The notes beneath the pieces are model-generated. The model made no database searches and had not been told where the DNA came from. It saw nothing but the letters and a program-made list of their open reading frames with translations. A stretch of DNA of 64,000 nucleotides from SHZI01 sp963698405. GTDB taxonomy: Bacteria; Pseudomonadota; Gammaproteobacteria; Steroidobacterales; GCA-2729495. The stretch spans positions 434,001 to 498,000 of the forward strand of contig CAVOQT010000017.1 of the NCBI GenBank assembly GCA_963698405.1, written 5' to 3'. Positions 46,117 through 54,226 of this stretch are shown here, piece after piece. Every line of letters starts with the position of its first letter. Position 1 is the stretch's first letter. Position numbers and translations under genes: made by a program.

Positions 46117-47760
46117 TTATAAGGTCGGAGCTGCGCTTTGCATGCGCATATCCGTCACCCGGAATCCCACCGCAAACAAGGCCGCAAAGTACGCACATCC
46201 ACCACCTGCGACGGCCAACGTGAGCCACAGGCAACGCGTCCAGAATTCCGCCTCGATCCAGGCGCTGGTCGGCGGCACCGCCTCGAGCAGCACGACCACC
46301 AATACGCCAGCCGCCACCGCGACCCGCAACAGAAATCGCCCCCAGCCTGGCCCCGGCGTGATGACCCCGTCGCGCCGCAAACCGCGATACAGCAACCCGG
46401 CATTGATGAACGCACTCAGCGAAGTCGCCGCTGCCAGCCCGGCATGCGGTCCGGCCCAACCTGCCATGACCCACGGCGCGACGATCACCACATTGAAGAC
46501 CATATTGAGACCAAGGGCGATCAGTCCAATGCGGACCGGCGTGGTGGTGATCTGACGGGCAAAATAGCCCGGCGCAAGCACCTTGACCATGGTGAAGCCG
46601 AGCAGCCCCGCCGCATAAGGCACCAGACTCAGGCTCGACATCTCTACATCCCCCACCCCGAAGCGACCGCCATAAAACAGCGTAGCGAGCAGTGGCCCGG
46701 CCAGCAGCATCAGGCCGAGTGTCGCCGGAGTCACGATCAGCACCACGAGGCGCATGGCCCAGTCGAGCGTCATGCCGAAATCTGCAGCCGCCCCGTTGGC
46801 ATGCTGGCGGGACAGGTTGGGCAGCATCACGGTCGCGAGCGCAATACCGAAAACCCCGAGCGGGAATTCCATGAGCCGGTCCGAGTAGTACAGCCAACTG
46901 ATGCTGCCAGTGGCCAGCAGCGAGGCAATCAGCGTATCGAAAAGGATACTGATCTGGGCCACCGATGAACCAAACAGGCCCGGCAGCATCAGCCGCAGGA
47001 TCTTGCGCACACCAGGGTGCTGGAACCCCAGCTTCGGGCGCGGCATGAGCCGGATACGCATCAGCGAGGGCAGCATGCACAGTAGTTGCAGCACGCCCGC
47101 CGTGAACACACCCACTGCCAGCGCCATACCAGGTCGTGCGTAGAGTGGCGCCACGAACGCCGCAAAGCTGATCAGCACCACGTTGAGCAGGATCGGCGAA
47201 AAGGCCGCTGCCGTGAACCGGTGATAGGTATTCAGAATCCCGCCAGCCAGCGCCGTGAACGAGATGAACAACAGATAGGGAAAGGTCCAGCGCAGCATAT
47301 CGACCGCCAGCGCATAGCGGCCTGCATCAGCTGCACGACTCTCGGTGATGAAGCCAGGCGCAAAGATCGCGATGAAGACCGGTGCCGCAATCACACCCAG
47401 CGCGGTGATCCCGAACAGGATGATGCCCAGCGTGCCGGCAGTCCGATCGACCAGTTCCTGAACAGCAGCGTGATCGCCCTTCTCATCGTACTCGGCAAAC
47501 ACCGGCACGAAGGCCTGGGAAAACGAGCCTTCAGCAAAGAAGCGGCGGAATATGTTCGGGATCCGGAATGCGACGAAAAACGCATCCATCAGCTCAGCAG
47601 CGCCAAACAGCCGGGCGAACACCACATCGCGCACCAGGCCGAGGATCCGGGACAGCAGCGTGAAGCCACCGACGGTGCCGGTAGAGCGCAGCAGCTTGCT
47701 GCCACTCGGCCGTTGCAGACCGTTCGATGCGGGCTTCACTGGTTCCGGAGTCATGCTCAT
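46117..47760 (-). CDS. murJ: Lipid II flippase MurJ
   Basis: MurJ flips lipid II across the inner membrane for peptidoglycan synthesis. The 547-residue protein has about 14 membrane helices. The landmark STGTVGGFTLLSRILGLVRD is at the N terminus and FRIPNIFRRFFAEGSFSQAF follows. VLLRLMLPGLFGSSVAQISI-like and FGIALATVMLPNLSRQHANG segments carry the family's charged pore residues. It is the first gene of the murJ-ribF-ileS-lspA minus-strand series and is divergent from rpsT. An ATG two codons downstream (47754) is an alternative start. Confidence 0.95.
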   Translation of the reverse strand: MSMTPEPVKPASNGLQRPSGSKLLRSTGTVGGFTLLSRILGLVRDVVFARLFGAAELMDAFFVAFRIPNIFRRFFAEGSFSQAFVPVFAEYDEKGDHAAVQELVDRTAGTLGIILFGITALGVIAAPVFIAIFAPGFITESRAADAGRYALAVDMLRWTFPYLLFISFTALAGGILNTYHRFTAAAFSPILLNVVLISFAAFVAPLYARPGMALAVGVFTAGVLQLLCMLPSLMRIRLMPRPKLGFQHPGVRKILRLMLPGLFGSSVAQISILFDTLIASLLATGSISWLYYSDRLMEFPLGVFGIALATVMLPNLSRQHANGAAADFGMTLDWAMRLVVLIVTPATLGLMLLAGPLLATLFYGGRFGVGDVEMSSLSLVPYAAGLLGFTMVKVLAPGYFARQITTTPVRIGLIALGLNMVFNVVIVAPWVMAGWAGPHAGLAAATSLSAFINAGLLYRGLRRDGVITPGPGWGRFLLRVAVAAGVLVVVLLEAVPPTSAWIEAEFWTRCLWLTLAVAGGGCAYFAALFAVGFRVTDMRMQSAAPTL

Positions 47761-47806
47761 TGGCCGGCAAGTCTACCCGCAGGCAGGGCTGATCGGGCCG
47801 TAACTA

Positions 47807-47835
47807 TTGACATCCCATGGGGGAAACCAAAGAAT
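47807..47835 (+). promoter_or_regulatory. Candidate sigma-70 promoter of rpsT
   Basis: TTGACA at 47807-47812 is a perfect -35 hexamer, and AAGAAT at 47830-47835 is an acceptable -10 at a 17-base spacing. It faces rpsT, whose GTG start lies 87 bases downstream. A leader of that length is normal for rpsT, which is autoregulated through its mRNA. Confidence 0.6.
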
Positions 47836-47922
47836 GCGCGCCTGTTGCGGCGTCTGCCGCACATGGCATCAGCGAGTCTGATGCCTGTTTTTTTCAAGCC
47901 TTTCACATTACGGATACATCCT

Positions 47923-48282
47923 GTGGCCAATACCAAGTCAGCAGCAAAACGAGCCAAACAGGCCGAGCAGCGCCGTCAACACAACGTGGCACTGCGGTCC
48001 CGGATGCGGACGGCCATCAAGAAGGTAGCCAAGGCACTGGAAACGGGTTCCGCCGATGAAGCTGCCGCGGCCTTCAAGGCCAGTGCAGCCTCGCTCGACA
48101 GCATGGTCAACAAGGGCCTGACCCACCGTAACAAGGCTGCTCGCCACAAGAGCCGCCTGAACAAGGCCGTCAAGAACCTGGCCACTGCTGCGCCCGGTAC
48201 AGCAACCGTTGCGAAAAAAGCCGCAACGAAGAAATCTTCCAAGAAGAAGGTCGCTAAGAAGAAGGTGACGAAGAAGAGCTGA
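47923..48282 (+). CDS. rpsT: Ribosomal protein S20 with a long lysine-rich tail
   Basis: S20 is a small-subunit primary binder of 16S rRNA. The core VANTKSAAKRAKQAEQRRQH, then RSRMRTAIKKVAKALETGSA and GLTHRNKAARHKSRLNKAVK, fits the family. It starts at GTG 47923; longer readings upstream have no family resemblance. The usual protein ends near residue 88, but here about 30 more residues follow (NLATAAPGTATVAKKAATKK and SSKKKVAKKKVTKKS), an Ala/Lys-rich, disordered tail. No strong ribosome-binding site precedes the GTG. The last 29 bases overlap the 3' end of the convergent obgE gene. Confidence 0.93.
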   Translation: MANTKSAAKRAKQAEQRRQHNVALRSRMRTAIKKVAKALETGSADEAAAAFKASAASLDSMVNKGLTHRNKAARHKSRLNKAVKNLATAAPGTATVAKKAATKKSSKKKVAKKKVTKKS

Positions 48283-49312
48283 TCTCCGGATCAGCAGCCT
48301 CTGCGGCCATCTGTTCGAGCCGCGTCATCAGATCTGCGGCCAGTCTGGCCGTACCTGCTCCGGTCAGTGCACTGATCCGGTAAATCCTGTCTGCCTGGCC
48401 CAGCGCAGCGCAGATCGTCTGCTCGGCTGCCGCGACACCTGCTTCATCAAGCAGATCGGTCTTGTTGAGCACCAGCCAGCGCTCACGGGCCGCGAGCTCC
48501 GGGTTGAAGCGCTCCAGTTCAGCAACCACCACACGGGCATCATCAGCCGGATCGCTGCTATCGAAAGGCGACAGATCCACGAGGTGTACCAGCAGGCGGG
48601 TACGGCTGAGATGGCGCAGAAAACGTATCCCCAGCCCGGCACCCTCTGCGGCACCTTCGATCAGCCCGGGAATATCCGCCATGACAAAACTGCGCAGCGG
48701 ACCGACCGAAACCACACCCAGGCCGGGATGCAGCGTCGTGAACGGATAGTCGGCCACCCGCGGCCGCGCTGCTGATACCGCACGCAGCAAGGTTGATTTA
48801 CCGGCATTCGGTTTACCGAGCAGACCGACATCAGCCAGCAAGGTCAGCTCAAGATTCAGCGTGCGCCGCTCGCCAGGCGTACCTGGACCCGACTGTCGCG
48901 GCGCCCGGTTGACGCTGCTCTTGAAATGCTGATTGCCGCGACCACCCTTGCCGCCGGCCGCCACCATGATTTGCTGACCTTCCTGCGTCAGATCGCCCAG
49001 CAGTTCACCGGTATCCGCTTCGATGATCCGGGTACCGGCTGGCACGGGGATATACAGGGAAACCCCGCCACGCCCGGTGCACTGGCTGCCCATACCGGAT
49101 TCACCGTTCTCGGCAGCAAAGCGCCGGTTGAAACGAAAATCAGCCAGGGTATTGAGCCCGCGACTGGCGACGAAATAGACGCTGCCGCCATCGCCGCCGT
49201 CACCGCCATCCGGACCGCCACGCGGAATGAATTTCTCACGCCGGAAACTGACGCAGCCACGCCCGCCGTTTCCGGCGATGACGTTGATACTGGCTTCATC
49301 GACAAATTTCAT
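48254..49312 (-). CDS. obgE: Obg GTPase (CgtA)
   Basis: This 352-residue GTPase works in late 50S subunit assembly. The Obg fold is seen in MKFVDEASINVIAGNGGRGC and FIPRGGPDGGDGGDGGSVYF. The G domain has GLLGKPNAGKSTLLRAVSAA (G1), DYPFTTLHPGLG (G2), VMADIPGLIEGAAEGAGLGI (G3) and LVLNKTDLLDEAG (G4). The C terminus is acidic then serine-rich (EAADPEISSSSSPSS) and overlaps the lysine tail of rpsT on the other strand. The order rplU-rpmA-obgE is standard. A terminator separates it from rpmA. Confidence 0.96.
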   Translation of the reverse strand: MKFVDEASINVIAGNGGRGCVSFRREKFIPRGGPDGGDGGDGGSVYFVASRGLNTLADFRFNRRFAAENGESGMGSQCTGRGGVSLYIPVPAGTRIIEADTGELLGDLTQEGQQIMVAAGGKGGRGNQHFKSSVNRAPRQSGPGTPGERRTLNLELTLLADVGLLGKPNAGKSTLLRAVSAARPRVADYPFTTLHPGLGVVSVGPLRSFVMADIPGLIEGAAEGAGLGIRFLRHLSRTRLLVHLVDLSPFDSSDPADDARVVVAELERFNPELAARERWLVLNKTDLLDEAGVAAAEQTICAALGQADRIYRISALTGAGTARLAADLMTRLEQMAAEAADPEISSSSSPSS

Positions 49313-49345
49313 ACGCTGTGCCGGAGACCTGGCTTAATTCATCGG

Positions 49346-49371
49346 AATAAAAAACCCCGCATATGCGGGGT
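49346..49371 (-). terminator. Rho-independent terminator after rpmA
   Basis: On the minus strand, GACCCCGCATATGCGGGGTT forms a stem of six GC-rich pairs (49355-49360 with 49365-49370) with an ATAT loop, followed by a run of six T. It lies 29 bases after the rpmA stop and 34 bases before the obgE start, so obgE has its own promoter or depends on readthrough. Confidence 0.9.
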
Positions 49372-49398
49372 CTTTATCGGCCACCGTTGCGGTCAATC

Positions 49399-49665
49399 TC
49401 AGGCGCTAATGGCCGGGATGACATTGACGACGCGGCGGCTCTGGGCACCCTTGACCTGGAAATTAACTACCCCGTTCACCTTGGCGAACAGCGTGTGGTC
49501 ACGCCCGAGGCCCACGTTGCTACCGGGGTGATACTCGGTACCACGCTGGCGAACCAGGATATTGCCGGCGATCACCCGCTCACCACCGTATTTCTTGAGG
49601 CCCAGACGCTTTGACTCGGAATCACGTCCGTTCCGGGTACTGCCGCCTGCTTTCTTGTGTGCCAT
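49399..49665 (-). CDS. rpmA: Ribosomal protein L27
   Basis: This 88-residue large-subunit protein sits close to the peptidyl transferase centre. MAHKKAGGSTRNGRDSESKR is the conserved N terminus, and LGLKKYGGERVIAGNILVRQ with RGTEYHPGSNVGLGRDHTLF follows. There is no N-terminal extension of the kind that is cleaved in Firmicutes. It is 58 bases downstream of rplU and ends in a terminator at 49346-49371. Confidence 0.98.
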   Translation of the reverse strand: MAHKKAGGSTRNGRDSESKRLGLKKYGGERVIAGNILVRQRGTEYHPGSNVGLGRDHTLFAKVNGVVNFQVKGAQSRRVVNVIPAISA

Positions 49666-49723
49666 GACTGATTAACTCCGTAACGTCTCGTCTGAATCGA
49701 ATAGCGTGCGGATCCTGCGATCC

Positions 49724-50044
49724 TCAGCCTGCACCACCGGCAATCGCCGTGATCTCTACCAGCGTGAAACTCTGCCGGTGGGTTTTCATGCGCTTGTAAG
49801 TGGTACGCCGTTTGAACTTGATGACGCTGATCTTGGCGGTCCGGTCCTGGGCGACCACCGTGGCCGTGACGCGTGCGCCGCTGATGCTTGGCTTGCCGAT
49901 CTGGACCTCGGCACCCTCGCCCACCATCAGCACGTCGCTGAACTCAACCGTGTCGCCAGCGCTGGCATCGAGCTTCTCTATCTTGAGGCGATCGCCCTGG
50001 CTCGCGCGGTATTGCTTACCGCCCGTCTTGAAAACAGCGTACAT
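49724..50044 (-). CDS. rplU: Ribosomal protein L21
   Basis: This 106-residue large-subunit protein has MYAVFKTGGKQYRASQGDRL at the N terminus and VEFSDVLMVGEGAEVQIGKP in the middle. It ends KRRTTYKRMKTHRQSFTLVE. It is the first gene of the rplU-rpmA pair. Its promoter must lie in the 76 bases up to 50120, since a nuclease gene on the same strand ends there. Confidence 0.98.
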   Translation of the reverse strand: MYAVFKTGGKQYRASQGDRLKIEKLDASAGDTVEFSDVLMVGEGAEVQIGKPSISGARVTATVVAQDRTAKISVIKFKRRTTYKRMKTHRQSFTLVEITAIAGGAG

Positions 50045-50120
50045 CTGATAAATCTCCGGGGTGGGCCGTTTAGCGGCCGCGCGAAATGAACGCGAATTCT
50101 AGTGAATCACGGCGCGCGGT

Positions 50121-50942
50121 TCAACGGGTACGGCAATCAAATGCGGCGTTGAGGCGGGCAGCGAGCCGGATTCCGGCCTGGGCGAGACGCTGATCCAGTG
50201 CAATCCGGGCTGCATCCAGATAGCGCTGACTGAGAACTGACGGCACCGACGCACTGCCGAAGGCATAAACGGCCGGTCGCATTGCCATCGATTCTTCAGC
50301 CCAGACCAGCGGATCAGCCGCCTGCCAGCGCTTCAGTTCCGGCTCATCGATAGCGGACATCCGACGGGCATAATCCCCGGGCCGGCGCCGGGCTGCGGCA
50401 GACAGGGCCAGCCCGTCCCAGACCGCATGCAGGTTGCTGGCCTTGCCCCGCACGGTGACCGCGATTCGGTTCCCACCCCGGTCCTGCCAACGGCCCACAT
50501 GCAGGGGCTGATGGATATCGGCGACCAGATGGACGATGAACCGCAAGGCAATTGAGCGCTGCTCCAGGGACAGACCCTGGTCCCGCAACTCCAGCTCAAA
50601 GCGCGCCAACGCTGCGAGGACGTTGTTATCTGAAGCGCGGGCCGCAACCGCCACCGAGCCATGATCGGCAACATTGATGTAGTGCCAGGGCTTGCTGTGC
50701 GCCCACTCGGGCCTCGAGCGCAGCTGATCGGGCCATACCCCGGCATCAGCCAGGCTCATCGTCCCGAGCAGCGGTGCCAGCCCCTGCCTGGCACCTGGGC
50801 ACAGGTGTTGCTCGGCGATATGGGCCACGATCCGGTGTCCAGCTGACCCGAAAGCCATCGCCTTCTGGACTGGCAGCAGAGTGCTGGCAATACATAGAAT
50901 TACTGAGGCGGCGATGTGTACACGGCAGATCATCGCGGGCAT
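50121..50942 (-). CDS. Exported S1/P1-type nuclease
   Basis: This zinc-dependent, single-strand-preferring nuclease of about 273 residues has the signal peptide HIAASVILCIASTLLPVQKA and a mature N terminus close to AFGSAGHRIVAHIAEQHL. In this family the mature N-terminal residue and the following histidine bind zinc. HSKPWHYINVADHG, RFIVHLVADIHQPLHVGRWQ and DRGGNRIAVTV carry the remaining zinc ligands (H and D). ATG 50942 or 50933 are both possible starts. It lies between rplU and ispB, where an exported nuclease is not usual, and is divergent from ispB with only 13 bases between starts. Confidence 0.88.
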   Translation of the reverse strand: MPAMICRVHIAASVILCIASTLLPVQKAMAFGSAGHRIVAHIAEQHLCPGARQGLAPLLGTMSLADAGVWPDQLRSRPEWAHSKPWHYINVADHGSVAVAARASDNNVLAALARFELELRDQGLSLEQRSIALRFIVHLVADIHQPLHVGRWQDRGGNRIAVTVRGKASNLHAVWDGLALSAAARRRPGDYARRMSAIDEPELKRWQAADPLVWAEESMAMRPAVYAFGSASVPSVLSQRYLDAARIALDQRLAQAGIRLAARLNAAFDCRTR

Positions 50943-50955
50943 TATTCGTTTCGCA

Positions 50956-51954
50956 ATGCATCTAGTCCAACCCGAATACTCCCGCTTCGATCTGGAAGCA
51001 GTACGCGCCCTCGTGGCTGACGACTGGCCGGCAGTCAATCGCGAGATCACCCTGCGCCTCAGCAGCGACGTCGCGCTGGTCAACAGCGTCTCCCACTACA
51101 TCATCGGCAGCGGTGGCAAGCGCCTGCGCCCCCTGATCACCCTGCTCGCGGCCCGCGCCTGTGGCTACCAGGGTGACCGGCACATAACGACTGCAGCGAT
51201 CATCGAATTCATCCATACCGCAACCCTGCTGCACGACGACGTGGTCGATGCCTCGGATCTGCGGCGCGGGCAAGACACGGCCAACAGCGTGTTCGGCAAC
51301 GAGGCCAGCGTGCTGGTTGGCGACTTCCTGTACTCACGCGCCTTTCAGATGATGGTGCAGGTTGGCCAGATGCGCATAATGGACGTGCTGGCAGATGCGA
51401 CCAACACCATTGCCGAAGGTGAGGTCCTGCAGTTGATGAACTGCAATGATCCGGACACCACCGAACAGCGCTACATGGACGTGATCTATCGCAAGACCGC
51501 CCGGTTGTTTGAGGCCGGCGCCCAGATCGGCGCCATCCTTGCCGCACAGACGCGCGCCGTCGAGGACGCTTTTGTCGAATATGGCCGACAACTTGGCCTG
51601 GCTTTCCAGCTGGTCGATGACGCACTCGACTACGATGCCGTACCCGGCGAACTCGGCAAGAAAATCGGCGATGACCTGGCCGAAGGCAAACCCACCCTGC
51701 CGCTGATCTTCGCCCTGCTGCGTGGTACGCCGCGGCAGCAGCTGATGATCCGCCGCGCCATCGAGCATGGCGGGCTGGATGAAATCAATGCCATCCAGGC
51801 GGCAATTCAGTCCACCGGAGCACTGGCCTATACCGTTGCCAAGGCCCGCGAGTGCGCCAACAAGGCCCAGCTGGCACTGGAAAAAGTACCGGACTCGATC
51901 TTCAGAACCGCACTGATGGATCTGGCAGAATTTGCTGTCGAGCGCCGTTACTAA
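50956..51954 (+). CDS. ispB: Octaprenyl (polyprenyl) diphosphate synthase
   Basis: IspB makes the long isoprenoid chain of ubiquinone. The 332-residue trans-prenyltransferase has both aspartate-rich motifs, TATLLHDDVVDASDLRRGQD and FQLVDDALDY, and the GSGGKRLRPLITLLAARACG isopentenyl-diphosphate site. ATG 50956 (MHLVQPEYSRFDLEAVRALV) gives the family N terminus. It stands divergent from the nuclease and rplU, which is the standard position. The synthesised chain length is an inference. Confidence 0.95.
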   Translation: MHLVQPEYSRFDLEAVRALVADDWPAVNREITLRLSSDVALVNSVSHYIIGSGGKRLRPLITLLAARACGYQGDRHITTAAIIEFIHTATLLHDDVVDASDLRRGQDTANSVFGNEASVLVGDFLYSRAFQMMVQVGQMRIMDVLADATNTIAEGEVLQLMNCNDPDTTEQRYMDVIYRKTARLFEAGAQIGAILAAQTRAVEDAFVEYGRQLGLAFQLVDDALDYDAVPGELGKKIGDDLAEGKPTLPLIFALLRGTPRQQLMIRRAIEHGGLDEINAIQAAIQSTGALAYTVAKARECANKAQLALEKVPDSIFRTALMDLAEFAVERRY

Positions 51955-52054
51955 GCCCGACAGCCAGATCTCCCTTGCCGCTCACGCGCGGCCCGCGTAT
52001 AAATGGCGCCCGATTCCGGCTACCGGCCCAGACCGGTCAGCACCAGACACCGTT

Positions 52055-52131
52055 CGGGGTGTAGCTCAGCTTGGTAGAGCGCTTGCTTCGGGAGCAAGAG
52101 GTCGCAGGTTCGAATCCTGTCACCCCGACCA
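52055..52131 (+). tRNA. tRNA-Pro(CGG)
   Basis: The 77-base cloverleaf has acceptor arms CGGGGTG and CACCCCG, a D arm with AGCTCAGCTTGGTAGAGCG, and an anticodon arm CTTGC-TTCGGGA-GCAAG with anticodon CGG (reads CCG, proline). The T arm has GGTTCGAATCC, and the CCA end is encoded. A palindromic repeat begins 13 bases after its 3' end, and a lower-GC segment with an IS element follows. Confidence 0.96.
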
Positions 52132-52143
52132 TCAGCGAAAGGC

Positions 52144-52217
52144 GAAAAGGTGCCGGATTTATTTTCCGCGGCGAGCAGAAAATAAATCCGGCACCTTTTC
52201 GCCCGGCACCTTTTCCC
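52144..52217. repeat. Palindromic repeat, copy B
   Basis: Arms of 23 bases, beginning GAAAAGGTGCCGGATTTA (52144-52166) and its exact reverse complement (52178-52200), enclose 11 bases. A third partial arm, CCGGCACCTTTTCCC, follows at 52203-52217. The arm is the same as in copy A at 28502-28549. It lies directly after tRNA-Pro and could terminate transcription there. Such palindromes are often mobilised by RAYT transposases; none is in the window. Confidence 0.85.
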
Positions 52218-52230
52218 ACACCAGACCCGT

Positions 52231-52746
52231 TCAGCCAGGTCCCGCAGTAGCGATACTGTCCGTACCCCGATCATCAACCATGGCACCTATTTTCCAGCCA
52301 TCCGGGGTGCGAATCAGGAAATAGACCTCTGTAAACGTCTTGGTACTGGCATTTTCAGCGTTCGGCATTTGCATCACGGCTGTCACCCTCGCCCAGATCG
52401 TTGCGATATCAGGGCTGGCCTGCGACTGGATGATCTCGGCAGTACGGATATATGACTTCGTGCCATTGAAAAGGATCGGCGTAACAGACGTCCAGCGGTC
52501 GTTCAACGACTGCACTATCTGATGCGTCCCGGCAGCCTGGTCAGCATGTGCCTGACGCAAATCAAACTGCACGCCTTGACCAATCAGGCATGCAAGCATC
52601 CTCTCGATACTCTTGCTGCTCATGGCAGCATTGAACTCGTGCACTACGGCTTCAGCAGCTGGCTGCGGAGTGTCTGCTGCCCGGAGCCCTGCGACGGGCA
52701 ATAACAGCGCTGCAATCACGGCGATGACACCTGCCTGTATTCTCAT
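52231..52746 (-). CDS. Exported SnoaL/DUF4440-like protein
   Basis: This 171-residue protein has a signal peptide (AGVIAVIAALLLPVAGLRAA) and an NTF2-like body: EAVVHEFNAAMSSKSIERML, then IVQSLNDRWTSVTPILFNGT, ATIWARVTAVMQM and the closing VYFLIRTPDGWKIGAMVDD. The Trp-Lys-Ile ending is characteristic of DUF4440. It is the last of three minus-strand genes (after 54096) that look like one exported module. No enzymatic function can be named. Confidence 0.75.
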   Translation of the reverse strand: MRIQAGVIAVIAALLLPVAGLRAADTPQPAAEAVVHEFNAAMSSKSIERMLACLIGQGVQFDLRQAHADQAAGTHQIVQSLNDRWTSVTPILFNGTKSYIRTAEIIQSQASPDIATIWARVTAVMQMPNAENASTKTFTEVYFLIRTPDGWKIGAMVDDRGTDSIATAGPG

Positions 52747-52771
52747 GACTTCAGTTCCTTGATCAAGTTAC

Positions 52772-53188
52772 TTACATACCGGAGGAACCGGAACTGATCC
52801 GGCCCCAGAGATCGATCACCGCCAACGGCACTGGCGCATCGGGCTGCGCCTTGCAAAACTCAACGATATGGTCTGTCAGCGTTCCAAAATTCCAGATATC
52901 CATCCCCGGCGATGCAAGGAATTCATCCATCGTCTTGCCGGTTTGCGCATAAACATAGCCCTCGGTCCAATACAGGATTGCCTGCCGCAGTCCGTTTGGC
53001 CCGGCTGGATACATCTCATTGAACGTTTCACAGCGAATGGCACCAAGGTCGGGCACGCCCCCCATGCCCGGACGCAGGGCAAGCGGAGCCGCCAGGGATG
53101 GGGCACCGACTCCAGCCGCGATAATTCCGGTCAGGGCCAGGCCACAGGCAACAGTCGCCCTGCGACAACCTCGCTGTTTCAGTTCCAT
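52772..53188 (-). CDS. Small exported protein, possibly HdeA-like
   Basis: This 138-residue protein has a signal peptide (VACGLALTGIIAAGVGAPSL) and a mature domain with two cysteines (GAIRCETFNEMY and DHIVEFCKAQPD). The pattern I-x-C-x-x-F, a helical AILYWTEGYVYAQTGKTMDE and a final cysteine before a C-terminal helix recalls the acid-stress chaperone HdeA. I rate this resemblance as weak. Its start overlaps the stop of the membrane-protein gene by ten bases. The 25-base gap to the next gene indicates one transcript. Confidence 0.65.
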   Translation of the reverse strand: MELKQRGCRRATVACGLALTGIIAAGVGAPSLAAPLALRPGMGGVPDLGAIRCETFNEMYPAGPNGLRQAILYWTEGYVYAQTGKTMDEFLASPGMDIWNFGTLTDHIVEFCKAQPDAPVPLAVIDLWGRISSGSSGM

Positions 53189-54096
53189 TCCCCTACCTCC
53201 GATGGTTTCTTCGGTGCCCGGTAAATCATGATCGAGAGCACCGCGAAAGCCAGCGCATACAAACTCATCTCCAGGACATATTTTTGTGGCTCAAGCCATA
53301 CTTCCGTAAGGATGCCGAGACGGGACGACACCTCCACGCTGATCCAGAGAATGTTGGCGGTCGGAATTGCATAGCGCAGAGCGGTTGATGTGCGCCGGTA
53401 GCGGATCAGCCGGCTGAAGCAATAGCCGCCCCACGTAATGGAGACAAATATGGTTCCGAACATTGCCCACCTGACCCCCTCACCTACACCGACCACCGCA
53501 GGATCGAAAACCAGCAGATTCCACGCATAGCAGAACCATGTCACGTAGATGATCTCCATGAAGGTAATGATGGCGTAGTTGCGATCCTGTGCGGTCTTTG
53601 TCGACGGACCGAGACCGCCGCGCAAGCGCAGACGGTTCTGGATCCAGAGGAACATGTTGCAGCGGGTGTCCTTGTCAAACGTGTAGTAAACGCACTGGAA
53701 CAGCAGCACCCCGACGGTTGCCGCCATGATCAGGTACTCCGGCTCCTGCGTAACCTCAACACCGATCATTCGCGGCAACATGCCGAAGTTCTTCCGTCCG
53801 TAGTACATGTAGAAGAACTCGACCCAGGTCATCCAGATTGTCAGCCCGGCAAAGAAGCCGGCCCATGTCGCATAGCTCTCGCTGCGCGACTTGACCCCGC
53901 TCCACAGGAGAAGAATGCCGAGAAAGCCGAAACCGGTTGATGCGATATAGGTGGTGTCGTGCCCCAGAGACTGCTCAATAAGACGCATGACTGCATGCGC
54001 CAGACCAACTGCAAACAGCATGATGATGGTCGTGATGATTCCGACCAGTGGCGGCCGCCAGAGCCTGGATTTTCCGACTGCTTCAGTCATTGTCAC
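53179..54096 (-). CDS. Seven-helix membrane protein of unknown function
   Basis: This 305-residue protein has about seven membrane segments, e.g. LVGIITTIIMLFAVGLAHAV, FGFLGILLLWSG, ATWAGFFAGLTIWMTWVEFF, LIMAATVGVLLFQCVYYTFD, FMEIIYVTWFCYAWNLLVFD and LEMSLYALAFAVLSIMIYR. YMYYGRKNFGMLPRMIGVEV and FLWIQNRLRLRGGLG are the longer loops. I do not recognise it, and no nucleotide-binding or catalytic motif is visible. It is the first gene of the three-gene module and is divergent from the TetR-like gene with a shared 130-base promoter region. Confidence 0.75.
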   Translation of the reverse strand: MTMTEAVGKSRLWRPPLVGIITTIIMLFAVGLAHAVMRLIEQSLGHDTTYIASTGFGFLGILLLWSGVKSRSESYATWAGFFAGLTIWMTWVEFFYMYYGRKNFGMLPRMIGVEVTQEPEYLIMAATVGVLLFQCVYYTFDKDTRCNMFLWIQNRLRLRGGLGPSTKTAQDRNYAIITFMEIIYVTWFCYAWNLLVFDPAVVGVGEGVRWAMFGTIFVSITWGGYCFSRLIRYRRTSTALRYAIPTANILWISVEVSSRLGILTEVWLEPQKYVLEMSLYALAFAVLSIMIYRAPKKPSEVGEWN

Positions 54097-54146
54097 AACC
54101 CCGCATAAACCGGCAACAAGATGAGCATCAGGCTCGCTGGATTATA

Positions 54147-54174
54147 ATAATACAGAGCTGTATAAGTTTTACAA
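54147..54174 (-). promoter_or_regulatory. Promoter of the membrane-protein module with a palindromic operator
   Basis: On the minus strand TTGTAA (54169-54174) and TATTAT (54147-54152) form a sigma-70 promoter with a 16-base spacer facing the gene at 54096. Within it lies the inverted repeat ATACAG-AG-CTGTAT (54150-54163). The TetR-family gene starts 53 bases away in the other direction, so this palindrome is the natural candidate for its operator. An AT-rich TATAAT (54143-54148) may serve the tetR side. Confidence 0.55.
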
Positions 54175-54226
54175 GCGACAATCCGGACCAGTTCCATGCC
54201 CAGAGCAATCATCTGACTCGCGACCC

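Noticed and set aside
52772..53188. Firm assignment as HdeA
   Set aside because: Only the two-cysteine pattern and size agree; the rest of the sequence does not match clearly enough.
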